Assembly (NCBI RefSeq): GCF_011745365.1
Contig: NW_024468909.1
Coordinates: 558,001-622,000 of the forward strand
Direction: 5' to 3'
Source: Cryphonectria parasitica EP155
Lineage: Eukaryota > Ascomycota > Sordariomycetes > Diaporthales > Cryphonectriaceae
Length of the DNA stretch: 64,000 nt
The translations under genes were made by a program, and so were the position numbers. How positions within the stretch are numbered: the stretch's first letter is position 1; the number at the start of each line of letters is the position of its first letter. The notes under the pieces were generated by a model. The model was not told where the DNA came from. It worked only from the letters and a program-made list of their open reading frames with translations, and made no database searches. Below, piece after piece: positions 31,391 to 43,869 of the stretch.

Positions 31391-34300
31391 TCACTCATCC
31401 CCGTCCGCATTCGCAGCCTTCTTCCTTGCCTCGGCCTCTCTTGCCCACTCCTTCGCCTTGGCACTGACCTTCTCGCGACTCTTGGCATTGCCGTTCCCTT
31501 CTTCCCACTTGGCCCACCGCTGGAACCAACCCTTCGCCTTATGTGGCTTCAGCCCCTTCATCTTGAGCCCACGCTCAAATACACCTCGCACCGCCGTAGC
31601 GTCGGCCTCCTTGCCTTGTTTCTGGGCGGTGGCGTACGCGGAGATTTCAAGGTCCAGCAGCTGGTTCCAAAGGTCAAACTTCTTGGGGTACGCAGCCAAC
31701 AACCCCTCAAACATTGTCCGCCCGCGCTCCTGGTCGCCACTTGTGGAGCGGAACTCGAGAGCCGCGAATTTGGTCATCAGCGAGACGTGCGTATGTGAAG
31801 GCAGCGCCTGCGTCGCACGGGGCAGGAGAGCACGGGCACGCTCGGGGTCTTCAATAGTGTTGTGCAAGAAGTGTGCGTAGTTAGTCCACACAGTAGGAGA
31901 CTTGGCGCCAAACTTCTTGGTCATGGTTTGGAAGAGCTCGTCCGCTTTCTGTTGTTGGGCAACATTAGTAATTTGTCTGATGGGAATCATCCGTGGTGAA
32001 GCTTACATCGTGTTTGCCAGTCTTGATGTAAATGGTGGACAGACGTTCGTGAACCACCTGCTCGTCGTTGTACTGGCAAGCCCGCTTGAAGACCTCGTCA
32101 AGGGTTTCGTTAGTGCCGTAAGCGTTCTCCATATTCAGGTAAGCAGTCCAGACGTTGAGCTTCTCTGCCTCCTCGCGGATGTTGATCGTCTTGAGGGCGC
32201 GCTCAGCAATCTCGCAAGCCTTTGCGGGTTCGCTGACTTGTAGATGGAAGGCCATGTACTGTATCCACAAATCGGACGAATCCGATTGTCCCAGCAAGAG
32301 CCTCTCAAAGTCGCTTGCCGTTTGCGGGCCATTGGCGTCAAGTTGGGCTGTGCGGTCGACCTGGATCTCTGGCTTGCGCTTCTTCTTTTTCTTGTCTTTG
32401 CTGTCGCCATTGTCGGACTCAGCATCAAGGTTATCAGCTGCGGCATCAAGGGCTCCACCAGACCAGTCGAAACCACCAGCATCCAGGCCCTCGTCATCGC
32501 CAGGCTCCGCCATCTCATCATCCTCGTCCTCACCCTCGGAGGAATCGGTCTGATTGTCAGTGCCCCGAATGATAATTTCAGGGGCATCCTGGAACACTTG
32601 GTCGTCATCGCTGTCGTCCTCGTCAGAGCCAAGAAGAGCTCCAGCATCTTCATCCAGATCGTCCATGTCCTCGTCCGAATCTTGATCCTCGAAATAAGAC
32701 GGCTTGAGACCGAAGCTGATTTTCTTCTTCTCGAGATCAATCTTCATGATGCGAGCCTTGACAACGTCACCTGGGCTGTACAGCTTCCTGGCATCTTTCA
32801 CATGTTTCTCTGCCATCTCACTTCTGTGACATAGACCACTGACATTTGCAGTGCCATCAATCACGATGAAAGCGCCGAACTCTTCAACCCCACGCACCTT
32901 GCCGGTGACCACTTGACCCTCGGTGAAGTCAGACAGAGTCTTTGGAGGCACGTACTCGTTATCGACGATGGAAGATTTCAGGCTCATGTTCACCTGCCCA
33001 GCAGCCACATCAACTGCAATGATACGGCCCTTGACCAGCTGGTCAACCCGAAAATTCTGCTTCCAGTCTTTCAAGAACGAATCGGACAAGTCAGAGATCT
33101 TGACAAACGCTGTCACGTGGCCGCCAAGATTGACGAAGAGACCCTGATCGGCAACATTCTTGACAAAGCCTCGCTTTATCTCACCAGCCTCGAGAGCAGA
33201 GACAGTTGTGACCTCCGGGTCCTTGACTGGCAGGTTGGAGCTGAGTACACGCGATGGACGGGTGGAGAGCCGCAGCTTCTTGTTGCTTGCGTCGACGTCA
33301 ACGACTGCAACTCTGATGATCTCGTTCTTGGCAAACTTCTTGGGTTTCGCTTCGTCGTAGTCATCTTCGAGGTCTGCGAGATGAACCGGTCCAGAGACAT
33401 CTTCACTCAACTGCACCATGACATAACGATCGCTGAGCTTGGTGATCTTGCCAGGCAAGACCAACCCTTTCTTAATGGTGTCCCATGTGATTGCGTTCGA
33501 CGAGTTGGAGGTCCTAGCTGTAAGGTCGAGACGGTTCTGGGACGCATCCACTGCCTTCACTCGCACCTGCATTGCAGAGCCGACAGGAAAGCTTCCAGAT
33601 GGGTTGCTGAGCAGAGACAGATCATCGGACGCGTCGTTGATGGCCATCCTACCACGGACAGATGGCGATAGGTTAATCCAGAGGCAATTCGTCTTGATGT
33701 TGTTGACGAATCCTGTCCACTCAGATCCAGCTTCGATCTGGCTTAGCGACAGCATCTCAAGCTCCCCTTCTTCCTTCAAGTCGCTTGGCTTGGCAGACAG
33801 CTCGATCAAGGCATGTGTCGAACGGTGTGAGATGGGGAGGAAGCGGTGATTCCTTGCGTCATGGACGCCGAGAACTCTGACCTTGATGACTTGTTTCGGC
33901 TTGAACTTCTGTAGAGGGTTCTTTGGGTTCCCAATCTTGTCCCAGGAGTCGTACACCTGCGATACGTCCACACGGCCTTGAATATTGTCAGCAAGCTGCA
34001 CGTTGAGCTGTGTGCTCTTGATAGACACAATCTTGGCCTTTGTGATCTTGCCCACAGCGATGTCTTCTTCGGTCTGAATCGAATCATCGACGGGGTTCTC
34101 AACAGACTTTGCAGCAGTGCTGGGTTTGCTAGATCGTTCTTCCTTTGCATCCGCAACCGATGGAATAGCAACGACCGCTCGAGTATGATCCCGGTCGACA
34201 GACACGATCTTAACGGATACTGACTGCAGCTTGTGCATGCCAAAGTCCTGTTCTTTCTGCTGCTCTTGGGGTATCATGGCTGCCGGAAGGAGGGCAGTCA

Positions 34301-36912
34301 AGTTGCCACCGAACTGCACGAAGACGGCTGTAGGAGTGATGTTCCGAACAAATCCATGAACCAGCTGCCCAGCTTTGACCTTCTCCCAATTCGAAAGGAG
34401 TTTGCCCTCCTTCGCTGCAGCAACCAGACTCGGCTTTGAGGTCACTGTGAGCGCCCGACGGCCTTCATTTTTCTCCAGAATCACCAGATCGTTCAAGTTT
34501 TGCCCCACGTGTATCCTTTTGAGCGCGGCTCGATCCTTGGCAGCAGACTTGTCTGTCAGATGGCCGACGGTAAGAACCGCCTTCAGCAAACTGTCATTTA
34601 GCTCCACGTAGATGTCGTCTTCGGTTTTTTGGCTAACTTTGCCCGAAACAAGATCACCAACGCTGAGCTTCTTGAGGGCCAATTGCTTGTCCATGCCGAA
34701 CGCTGCAGGATCTTTGCAAGACACGACGAGTCTGTTGGTCTCGGCGTCGACATCGATCACATGCACGTTGACAACCTGGCCCTGGCGGAAGTGCTCCTTG
34801 GGATCGCTGATGTATGCCTCGCTCATCTCGGATAGGGGAAGAAATCCGCGCAAATGGCCATAAAATTGGACAACAGCGCCATTCTGGAGGACGTTCATGA
34901 TTGTTCCCAGCACCTGCATGCCGACCGAAACGTCATCAAATGACTTGATAGGCTTCTCATCCGAGTTTACCAAGGTCTTCTTCAAAGTGAGGCGGAGTTG
35001 ACGCTTGGATGGGTTGGTTGACAGGACTCGCGCCTTGACCTTCATGCCTTCTCGAAACTTCTTTTCGGGGTGTTGCAGACGAACATCGGAAAGATGCATC
35101 TCAGGGACCAGCCCTGATATGCCCTCCGCAAGTTTCAAGATGAGGCCGTGAACACCATTCTCGCCGATGACAAGCTTTTCCACGACACCGTTAATGACGC
35201 CTCCTACTGGCACATCCTCGACGCGCAGAAAGGGCTGGTCAAGTACCGTCTTCTCAAACGAAAGCAAGAAGAACCCGTCAAAGGCGTTGTATCCAACGAC
35301 GCGGCCCCGGTGCTTGGATCCCACCTTGAACGGACCGCTGGACTCGTATAGGCCGTCGACTTTTCCATCCTTAACTCTAGAGATATGGACAAAGCCAGGG
35401 ATCCCCTCGATGCCCACGTCAACAAAGAGACCAATGTCGGTCTCGACTTGTCTGACAACGCATTCTTCGACAAATGAAGAGATAGGCAGCGCCTCCAGAG
35501 GGCTCTTTCCTTCGTCACCAACCTTGGCGCTGACACCTTGCAAAGATTTGACATGTTCCAGAATCGAGATGCCCAGTTTTGGCTTCTTCGCTTCCGGAAA
35601 CGTGCAAATGATCCTCGCTTTGAGTTTTGACCCGACCTTATGCTTGGCTGCGAGGTCTGTACCATTTGGCCCTATACCCGAGTGGATGTGATCGGCCGTG
35701 GCATCAAGATGACCTAGGACCTTCCCAATGAGACCACGTTCAGTGATTTCAGACACAAGCACCTCGACGGCAGTCCCAGGGACAAAGGTGTTGATCGTAG
35801 TTGCCTCGGACGGAAAGTTCTTGCAGCTGCCCAGCTTGTCGCTCTTCGTAGACAATTGAGCCACCTTTCGGTTCGCACTCAAGCCTGTGGAGATGCACAA
35901 GAACACGTTGCCTGGCTGTAACCGGCCCTCGGAGATGCTGGGATCAACCTCCTTCTTTGGCATGAACCCGGTTATGTTAGAGCCTGCAATGCCAATATCC
36001 ATAACGTAACCGTGATCTTCCACGCTCGCAATGGATGCCATGACAGTGCTGTTCGTGACCAGCTCTTGCTGAGACAGAGTCGAATTGGCGTCCTCTGGCC
36101 GGAGAGACAGCTCTATGCGCCTCTTCGCCTTGCTTGGCAGTGCAGACGAGTCTTCCATCGTCGACACAACATAAGCACGGAGGTATTGCCCAATGTCGAA
36201 TAATTCCTTCGTATCAATGTCGTCGTCAGGTGAGTTGTCGGCGTCGGCGTCGGCGTCGGCGTCGTCGGAAGCGGCGGCTTCCTCAATTCGCTTTGTGAGG
36301 GCTGGTGAAATGGCTGCAATGGAGACATGGCCGACAAGGTTGTTCGGTAAAGCTAAAGCAACATCAAGGTCATTGATCTCGCAAACTTGGCCAAGAACCA
36401 GTGAGCCCTTTACAAGTCGCTGCATGTCCGAGTTAGCCAGCCTCTCTTGTACTAGGATAAAATCCTCAACCGAAGGCGCATACCTTATAGTTCAGACCTT
36501 CGATCTTGACAGCATCCTCGTCGCGGGTTGATTTGCGCGTTCCTTCAGCATCCTTTGTGGACGACTTGCGCCTCTTTTTCTTTGAGTCCTTGCTTCCAGT
36601 CTTGGCCGACTTGCCGAATTCTTCCTCAAAGAGCGCATCACGTTTGGCCTCAATGGTGATTTGCTTGTGCTCGAGAGGTGTCAGAACACTGCCGCCGCCT
36701 CGAGGGAACAATGGCTCTTCATCCTTGATGGTCGCAATTGCCGGGCCAGATGAGGGAGTCTTGTCAGTGGTTTTCGAGCCTTTCTTGAACTCCTCGCTCT
36801 TGCCTGGCTTGTCTGATTTCGCCTTCTTCGAGGGCCTCGTGTCTGTGGCAGGCTTCACGTTTTGCGTGGAGGAATTGGTGGACGGCGCATCCTTCCGTTT
36901 TAGAGAACTCAT
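31391..36912 (-). CDS. RRP5: rRNA biogenesis protein RRP5
   Basis: Three exons, 36912-36484, 36419-32007 and 31948-31391, give 1799 residues, close to the 1729 of yeast Rrp5. The family is a nucleolar scaffold needed for early pre-rRNA cleavages in both subunit pathways. The first 140 residues are Lys/Ser-rich and basic. From about residue 145 onward come around a dozen S1 RNA-binding repeats, seen as recurring GQxxxGxV...GFVxxxxL patterns (for example VGMQVLGTIMNVLQNGAVVQ, EGQVVTGKVRGVEEFGAFIV). A very acidic linker rich in Asp/Glu/Ser follows, then C-terminal HAT/TPR-like repeats (DLWIQYMAFHLQ, LNVWTAYLNMENAYG, PTVWTNYAHFLH). Intron 1 has GTATGC and GCAG; intron 2 has GTAAGC and ACAG with a CTAAT branch site. 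Both keep phase 0. Confidence 0.95.
36237..36266. repeat. GTCGGC hexamer repeat in RRP5
   Basis: About five tandem GTCGGC units. On the coding strand they give an Ala-Asp alternating run within the first S1 repeat region of RRP5, at a likely surface loop. Confidence 0.85.
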
Positions 36913-37385
36913 GGTTCCATGTGGTGGTGAGTTTCTCTGCTAGGTGGAATGGAAGCGAAGAAGACCTGTTGGTAGTGATGAGCAGGGAATTGAAGCTGCT
37001 GAAAAAGCATCACAAGAGAAGTGGCACTCACAAGCAAACTCTCCAAGGCCAAGAAAAAAAAATCAAAAAAATCAAAGGCCCAAGCAGGGATGTGCACTAT
37101 CGATAAGCACACGCAGTTGGCCTCGGCAGGCAGACCACAGGGAGGGGCTCCCATGTCAGCAGGTATGTATGAACATACAGGGTTTCAGGGGTCTCAGGCC
37201 CAGGCATGTGCCAATGACTCCATAGCATTCAGGGTACAGCAAACAAAGATCAGAGACACTTTGGATTCTTCTTCATACCAACTTGACCATAACAAAAACA
37301 ACCACACTCCTGTTCTCAGGATAATGATATCACCCAGACAGTCCTCACCAGAGGTCTTCATAATTCATCTACCAAGTCTCTGCTC
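36913..37385. promoter_or_regulatory. divergent promoter region, RRP5 and hydrolase-like gene
   Basis: The two genes start 473 bp apart on opposite strands. An A-rich tract lies near 37050-37075. No specific element was assigned. Confidence 0.5.
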
Positions 37386-40221
37386 ATGAGCCCTAGAAAG
37401 AGGTTTCGACGAGGCCGTGCTGAGGCCAGCTCAGCTGCTGGCCCAGCAGCAGCTCCAACAACACTGCAGCCCAGCCAAGCAACTACGACGTCACAGGTCT
37501 CCTCGTCCTCTGCTACGTCTGAACCATCAACATCAACAACACCAGCCACATCCAGGAGGGAACCTGACAAAGGGATGCCACCTCCTCCACTTCCACAGCT
37601 GAGCTCAAGCAATAAAACAGATGGAAGCAATAAATCAGACCAACAAGGGTACAAGACAGTACGTCATTTGGGCCTGGTACTGGCAGCATGCACGGTTACA
37701 AACAAGGCTACAAGTACAATACTGATTTGCTCACTCTCTGTAGATACACAAGACTAAGAGTTGGTATGGATCGTTAACCCGAAAATCCACTGCTTCCACA
37801 TCACTACAACGCGAGACAATAGTAGGGAGTCCACTCAAGGCTGGCTCTACACCTGACTTCCACCGTTACGACTTGAAGAAGAATGGCGAGACGGCGAGTC
37901 TGAGTGGTGGAAGTCAAGCGTCAGTCAACGCACTCAGCAAGTTGCACGAGACTGACACCGAGACAAACGTCGACGCTTCCGTTGCGAGGAACGATACGTC
38001 TGTGATGAAAGCGCAAGCCGATCAGGTCAAGACCCGGGAGGGTCTCGGTGCAAGGGAAGAGAGCGATGGCATAGCAGCACCCGGAACGGGCGCCGATATG
38101 GGAGCAAATACAGACGGCACCATGGCGAATGCGCCACCAGCAGCTGACACGCAACAACAGCCATCGGGATGGCTAGGAGGGTGGTTCAGTCGTAACCCCG
38201 TGCCAGCAGACCAGTCGGCCGGAGCTAGAGATGCGCCCATAGTGTCTTCACAATCAGAGCCCGCCCCCGATCCACCTACGCAAGTGGCCACGGCCAGTAC
38301 TTCGGAAGTAGAATCCCCTCCAATCACATCTAGTCAACAGCCTGCGGCCTCTTGGTTTAATATTTTTTGGTCTGCCAAAACCGAGCCAGAGGGGTGCAGC
38401 GAGGAGTCTACAAAGGCAGCAGAAGCCTCAACGCAACCTGCACCGGAGGATGCGTCTGTGGAAGGCCCCGTTTTGAGTGATCCTGAACCGGCCTCAAAGC
38501 CCTCAGCGGGCTCGACATGGGCATTCTGGTCGAGGGACGCGCCCAAATCGCCTGGGCAACAGCCACCAGGTCCCGAGACTGGCGAGCTGGCTGTCGTAGG
38601 CGACCGATCAGAGAGACGCCCGCTGAGGGCCAACTCAAAAGACATGGGTGGAGATGAGCAACTAAAGGAAGAGCCTTCGAGGGGCCAGTCGATTAAGGCC
38701 AAGCAAAGCAAGGACAAGCTAAGCAAGAAGACCAAGAAGACTAAACCTCAGTCCTTGGATCTCAACAAAACACCCTCTCGGCCTGTCACACCTCAATCCG
38801 ACGCTACCTCTACTAAGATTGAGTCTCCGTCTAAAGGCAAGACCAAAACGCCCACGACTGCGACCAAATCCGCTCCACCCAATCTTCTCCTACCCTCCTT
38901 CAAAGATACTTATAGGATGAAAGAAAGCCCCTCCATATTGAAGCAGATCACAGCATTACTCCTGAGGGCACAACAAGCACCAGCAAAGCATGTGTTTCTC
39001 AAGAACGAAGCTCCCAGGATCAGGAAGGCCATCGCGATTGGAGTACACGGACTGTTCCCGGCTACCTTTCTACGCCCCATGATTGGCCAACCCACGGGAA
39101 CCTCGATCAAGTTTGCAAACCATTGTGCGGAAGGCATTCGAAGATGGGCAGAGAGCCATGGCTGTGGAGACTGCGAGATTGAGAAAGTCGCATTGGAGGG
39201 AGAAGGGAAGATCGAGGCGCGCGTCCAAAACTTGTGGACCCTGCTTCAGAATTGGATGGATCATATCAGGCAAGCGGACCTCGTAGTGATCGCTTGTCAT
39301 TCCCAAGGTGTACCCGTCTCGATGATGCTCTTAGAGAAACTGGTAGACTCCGGTGCTATCGGCAATGCCAAGGTTGGAGTTTGTGCCATGGCCGGTGTCA
39401 GCCTTGGGCCATTTGCCGAGTACAAGAGCAGCATGGGTATTCTCATGGGTACTGCAGCGGAGCTGTGGGAATTTGCGAACTCAGAGAGCGAAGTGTCGAG
39501 GAGATACGAGGCAGCTCTAAAGAAAACATTAGAGTACGGGGTGCGGATCACGTATGTGGGGAGCATTGATGACCAGCTGGTCCCAATGGAAGTAAGCAAA
39601 GCTCTACTCATTTAACAGACGATATTTACTGAACTAGTCACAGTCTGCCATCTACTCACCGGCTAGTCATCCGTACATCTATCGAGCTGTCTTTATAGAT
39701 GGCAGATTACACGCATCAGATTTCATCACTCATCTCGTCGGCTTCGCTTGCAAACTGCGCAACATGGGCGTTTCCGATCATGGTCTCATTCGCGAGCTGT
39801 CCATACCGCTTGCAGGAAGCCTCTACGGGGGCGAGGGCCATTCACGGCTCTACGACGACGACCAGGTATACGAGTAAGCTGCCCCCATCCCCCTCATCCC
39901 TTTTCCTGCCCGTGATCAACATTCCCTATTCCGCACAAGGATGCAATTACTGACTTCTATAGTCTTGCCATCTCCCATACCCTCGAGACAACGGACGCTG
40001 GCTCCGTACCCTGCGAGATTGCAAGATACGAAGGTCTTGCCCAACCGAATCCTTACGTGCTACCGTGGATCATGCGAGGTCTACTGGAAGAGGACTTTGT
40101 CAAGACGGAGCTAAGTACAGAGACAGATCAGCTTCTGAAGCGCTTTGACGACTGGAAGCCCACGACTAAGCCTCTCCAGAACGTCAAATACCGACTGGAG
40201 GCTGTCAGATCGAGGCTATAG
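37386..40221 (+). CDS. alpha/beta-hydrolase-like protein (serine-esterase-like)
   Basis: Four exons, 37386-37658, 37744-39591, 39644-39873 and 39963-40221, give 869 residues. The first 460 residues are low complexity and probably disordered, with an SWYGS motif just after the first intron, a second aromatic block (GWLGGWFSRN, WFNIFWS, WAFWSRD) and a Lys-rich part. The core begins near residue 470 (LLLPSFKDTYRM). It has GVHGLFPATFLRP near 524, fitting an oxyanion-hole strand, and ACHSQGVPVSMMLLEKL with the presumed nucleophile Ser611 in a CHSQG variant of GxSxG. It ends with an Asp-bearing segment (YVGSIDDQLVPME) and a late VYDLAISHTLE, a candidate His. Substrate unknown; lipase or esterase activity is inference. 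Introns have GTACGT, GTAAGC and GTAAGC donors and all junctions keep frame. Confidence 0.85.
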
Positions 40222-41617
40222 ACGGGAGAAGAGAATCAGGCTATAATGTTATGTATGGGTGCCCTTTTGCCTTGGATTCCCTGCCGGAGAGATTCAAATA
40301 GTGGTTGAGCTTCGGCTGGTCAATACTGGTTCTTTTTTTCATGTCTTCCTCCATCGATTGAACAGGATACCTGTTGCGGCTTTATCATTTTGGGGTCATT
40401 GGCAAAGCATATAACAATCATAGCGGGCGTACTCGGGCGTCGAGGAAAGGGAAACAGAAGGCGCTTATAAATGGCTCCCAAAGCCTGATACAACGGTCCT
40501 CAAGGACCCTGATTTTCTTTTGCATCTTTCTTTTCTTACAAATGGGCTTCGATGATGGCACATTATGAGAACACAGCAATTACTAGAGCCCATCCCTAAA
40601 TAGATAGCCATATGATACAACAGTCCTACAAAGTCTTTAGTGGATCTGATGAACGTACTAACTGTAGAAGAGAAGCCTCTGAGAGCCATCAAATCGTTCA
40701 TCTCCGTCTCAACTCTTTTTCGTACAATCACTTCATTCAACACTTCTTGTTTGGTGTGTGATTGTGTGTGTCTCTCTCCACACAAGGCCTTCTCTATACA
40801 GAAGCATACATACTTATTTTACCTCTATCGTCCAGTCTCCACACCTCAAATTCTCTCAATTAATCCCATTGCTCTACAAATTATTGGACGTATGCTGACC
40901 GTGCTCAGATACATCATGACCATGCTATTTCTTTGTTTCCAATAATGCAAAGAGGTAAAGAAAAGGGTAGCCAGCAGGTTGTAGCATAAATGCTCTGGTT
41001 CCCGTCCAAGTTTCCCCTCCCACCTTGATGCTATGCAGAGTAAAAGAGCAGGTTTTCTCCCTCTTTCCCTTCCCCCCTCCCTCTCTCTGTGTGAGTGTGC
41101 GTCCCAAGTTCTTCTCCGGTGCACAGAGATCATCATAGTAGACACTCTTCACACGTCGTCAACGCACATGGTGAAGAATGTCCCCTGATGCCGAGGGAGA
41201 ACAAATAGCAACACCAAAATGAAGGATAAAAAAAATTAAGGAGTGATACCAAAACAGGAAAGAAGGGGAAACAAGTGCTCGCTGGTCCGAAAGCACACCT
41301 CATAGCTCCCACTAGTGCAATCTGCCATATGCCTGCTTCATCATCATTGTTGCATTGTGTGTTGCTTCTTCTTCATGCTCTTTTCCTCCTCCTCCGGCTG
41401 ATCCGACTGATCCGAACTGTTAAACCATGTTTTTTTGGTGAATGTCAAGCTTCTCCCGTGTCCTTCCTCCCCTTCACCTTCTCAGCCTGGCACGGCCAGC
41501 GATGTTGATTAAGACGTATACTGGCTCTCCGGCCTGCAATCCCTGGCTTGTTCTTCATGTTCCTCTTCCTCTTCCTCCCCTTACCCCAGACAATCCATCG
41601 TGATCACGGAAAGGGTA
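40222..41617. other. convergent intergenic region
   Basis: These 1.4 kb lie between the ends of two convergent genes and hold pyrimidine-rich and purine-rich tracts. No protein-like frame was seen. Confidence 0.55.
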
Positions 41618-43869
41618 TCATTCCTCGATATCCATAGCATCCACCACGCCATTCAGGCTCTGCCTGGCACCTGCTGGGGGGGCGAGCCCGATCCTCGCTC
41701 CACTCCCATCAAAGACCCAGGGGCCAGCATCATTCCGCGGCGTGATCGGCCCCTCGTGACCGTTAGTCGTCGGGAGCCCCCCACTGCCTGGGCTGGGAGT
41801 CCTCCGGGCGTTGGGTGTGGTGGTTGGGATAGGCATCGGATGCGACGTCGTGTGGCAATTCTCGGTTGTCGAGGGCGTGCTGGCACCGCCATCGCTTGCG
41901 TGTGCATCGGCCACGGCCACATTGTCCATCAAGGAGTCGGACGCAGAGGGGTCGAGCGTCTCGTCTTGGGCGGGTGTCGTGGGCGGGTTCGCAGGGCGGG
42001 ACCGTTCCATGGAGGTCCTCGCCGCCCTCTCGGCGGCCGATGCCCGGGCCCTCTCCAGTGACGTCCTTATTCTGTCCATTGAAGACCTGCCGGCCTCTAC
42101 CTGTGCGGGAGGGTCTAGCCGCGGCTCCTTGTTCTTGCTCTCGTCCGTGCTTGCGTTGTCCTTGCCGTCCAGCTCACCGTTCAGCTCCTCCCAGTCCTCG
42201 GGATCTTCTACCTCGGCCTCGAGGTCGGCCGCGGCTCGGCAGTTGGGACAGATGAAGATCGGGTAATTTGGTCCGGACAAGAGGGCGCGAATGCATTTGA
42301 AGTGCCATGTGTGCGAGCATGGTGCAACAAAAAGACATTGGCAGGGCTGTGTAATAAGGATCATGAGTCAGTAAGTGACCTGTAGAGAACACCTGCACAA
42401 CTAGGGAGAGAGGAAGAAAAGCAGGCAGGTCTGAAGAGGAAGAGGGTTGGAGGGGGAACCTACAGCGATGGAGTTCAGACAAATGGAGCAGTCCTGCGAG
42501 TAGTCCTTCCCTGACCCCTCGCTCTTGGTCATGTTCCATAGTCGCTTATGCGAGCTCATACTGTGTCAAAACGTCAGTACCAAGTTGAAGAGGGGCACAC
42601 TACTTTTGAGGGAATTTACTTGAACTTGTTCAGCTTGTTCTGCCAGCCGCGATTCAACTCCAGGCGCATCTTGACGCAGCGGAAGATCATTTCCTCGCCC
42701 CCCTTGAAATCGATGCCCAGCTGTACAACATCTCCATCGTTGACGGGGAACGGCTTAGACTCCTGACCTGGAGGGCTCAGCCGTATGTGGTTGAGAAATG
42801 TGCCACTGCTGCTCTTGACGTCCTTGATGTACCATTTGCCCTCCTCGTACCAGAACTCGCAGTGACGACGGCTGACGACCTTGGATTTGAAGCCCACGGG
42901 GGCCGAGGACGGGGCGTTGGTCGGTACCGGAGGCTGACTGTCCCGCTCGGAATAACGGCCGACACGAATGACCTCCTGGCCGGTAGGGAGGGTGCGGGCT
43001 ATCGGGGAGAAGTGGAGGGAGGGACGAGTGCTTCGAGGGTCGACGAAGACGGAAAAGCGGATGGAGGGGAGAATACCGTTGAGGCCGGTGCCATCTTCGG
43101 TGGGCCTGCCAACAATAGCAGCAGCAGAGGAGGAAGCAGCCATGACAGTGCCTGTCGTAGCTGACCTGGACCGCGTCATACTGCGTCGGCCCGTCGACTC
43201 TTGCTCAGGATCTGATGTGGTGATGGCAGTACCAGGTAGTGGTAGTGATGGTGGGAGGTTGACGGTCAGAGGGGTAGATCGAGTTGTGGTCAGCGGCTGG
43301 GTCTGTTCTTCTTCTCCTTCGCCGTTGTCGTCGTCGAGGGCTTGTCTGGAAGAGGAGGAAGTGTTCAACGGATGCGTCCAGGTGGGCACTAGCGTGAAAC
43401 GGCGCGAGTTGGTAATGGAGCGGTCGGCGTCACTAGCCGAAGCGATGGTAGCCGAGAAGGTAGTGATGTTGTTGTTGTTGGTGGTGGTGGCAGCAGAGGG
43501 AGTGTCTGAAGCGGACCGCGTGAGGCCTTGTGCGGGCCTGAAGAAGGACGAGGAGGAGGTAGGCGAGACGGGAGAGACAGGGGAGGTAGGATAGTTGGTA
43601 GCGTTGCTGTTGCTGTTACTGCTGTGGTCTCTGGACAGAAGGTGGTTCTGGGTATAGTTTCGTAGATATGATAGACCCCTCCTTGTCCTTGAGGTGGTGG
43701 TTGACGATGACGATGCTGATGATGGGCCGTCAGGGCGGACGTCAGGGCGAGGGTGATGATGGTGGGGGCGTGCGTGAGACGCAGACGACGAGGCTGGGTT
43801 GCCAGCAGCCAAGGAGATAACGCCCGCTGAGAGGGAGGAGGTTGTCGCAGGGGCGGGCGAAGTAAACAT
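41618..43869 (-). CDS. Dma1-type E3 ubiquitin ligase (FHA-RING)
   Basis: Three exons, 43869-42620, 42560-42464 and 42346-41618, give 691 residues. The N-terminal 300 are Ser/Thr-rich and disordered. An FHA domain spans about residues 300-410: IRVGRYSERD, VVSRRHCEFW, WYIKDVKSSSGTFLNHIRLS, the phosphothreonine-binding core with the conserved Arg, Ser-Arg-Arg-His and Ser-Gly-Thr. A C3HC4-type RING follows at about 440-490: DCSICLNSIAPCQCLFVAPC, then HTWHFKCIRALL and ICPNCR. FHA followed by RING is the known layout of Dma1/Dma2 and Chfr-like ligases, which restrain mitotic exit and septation. The 200-residue tail is acidic then Ser/Pro-rich. The start is the first ATG in the frame; upstream codons are open but non-ATG and look like leader. 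Confidence 0.92.

Noticed and set aside
31163..31880. Two plus-strand frames of over 200 codons at the RRP5 3' end
   Set aside because: They are antisense shadows of the RRP5 HAT-repeat exon and have no coherent domain.
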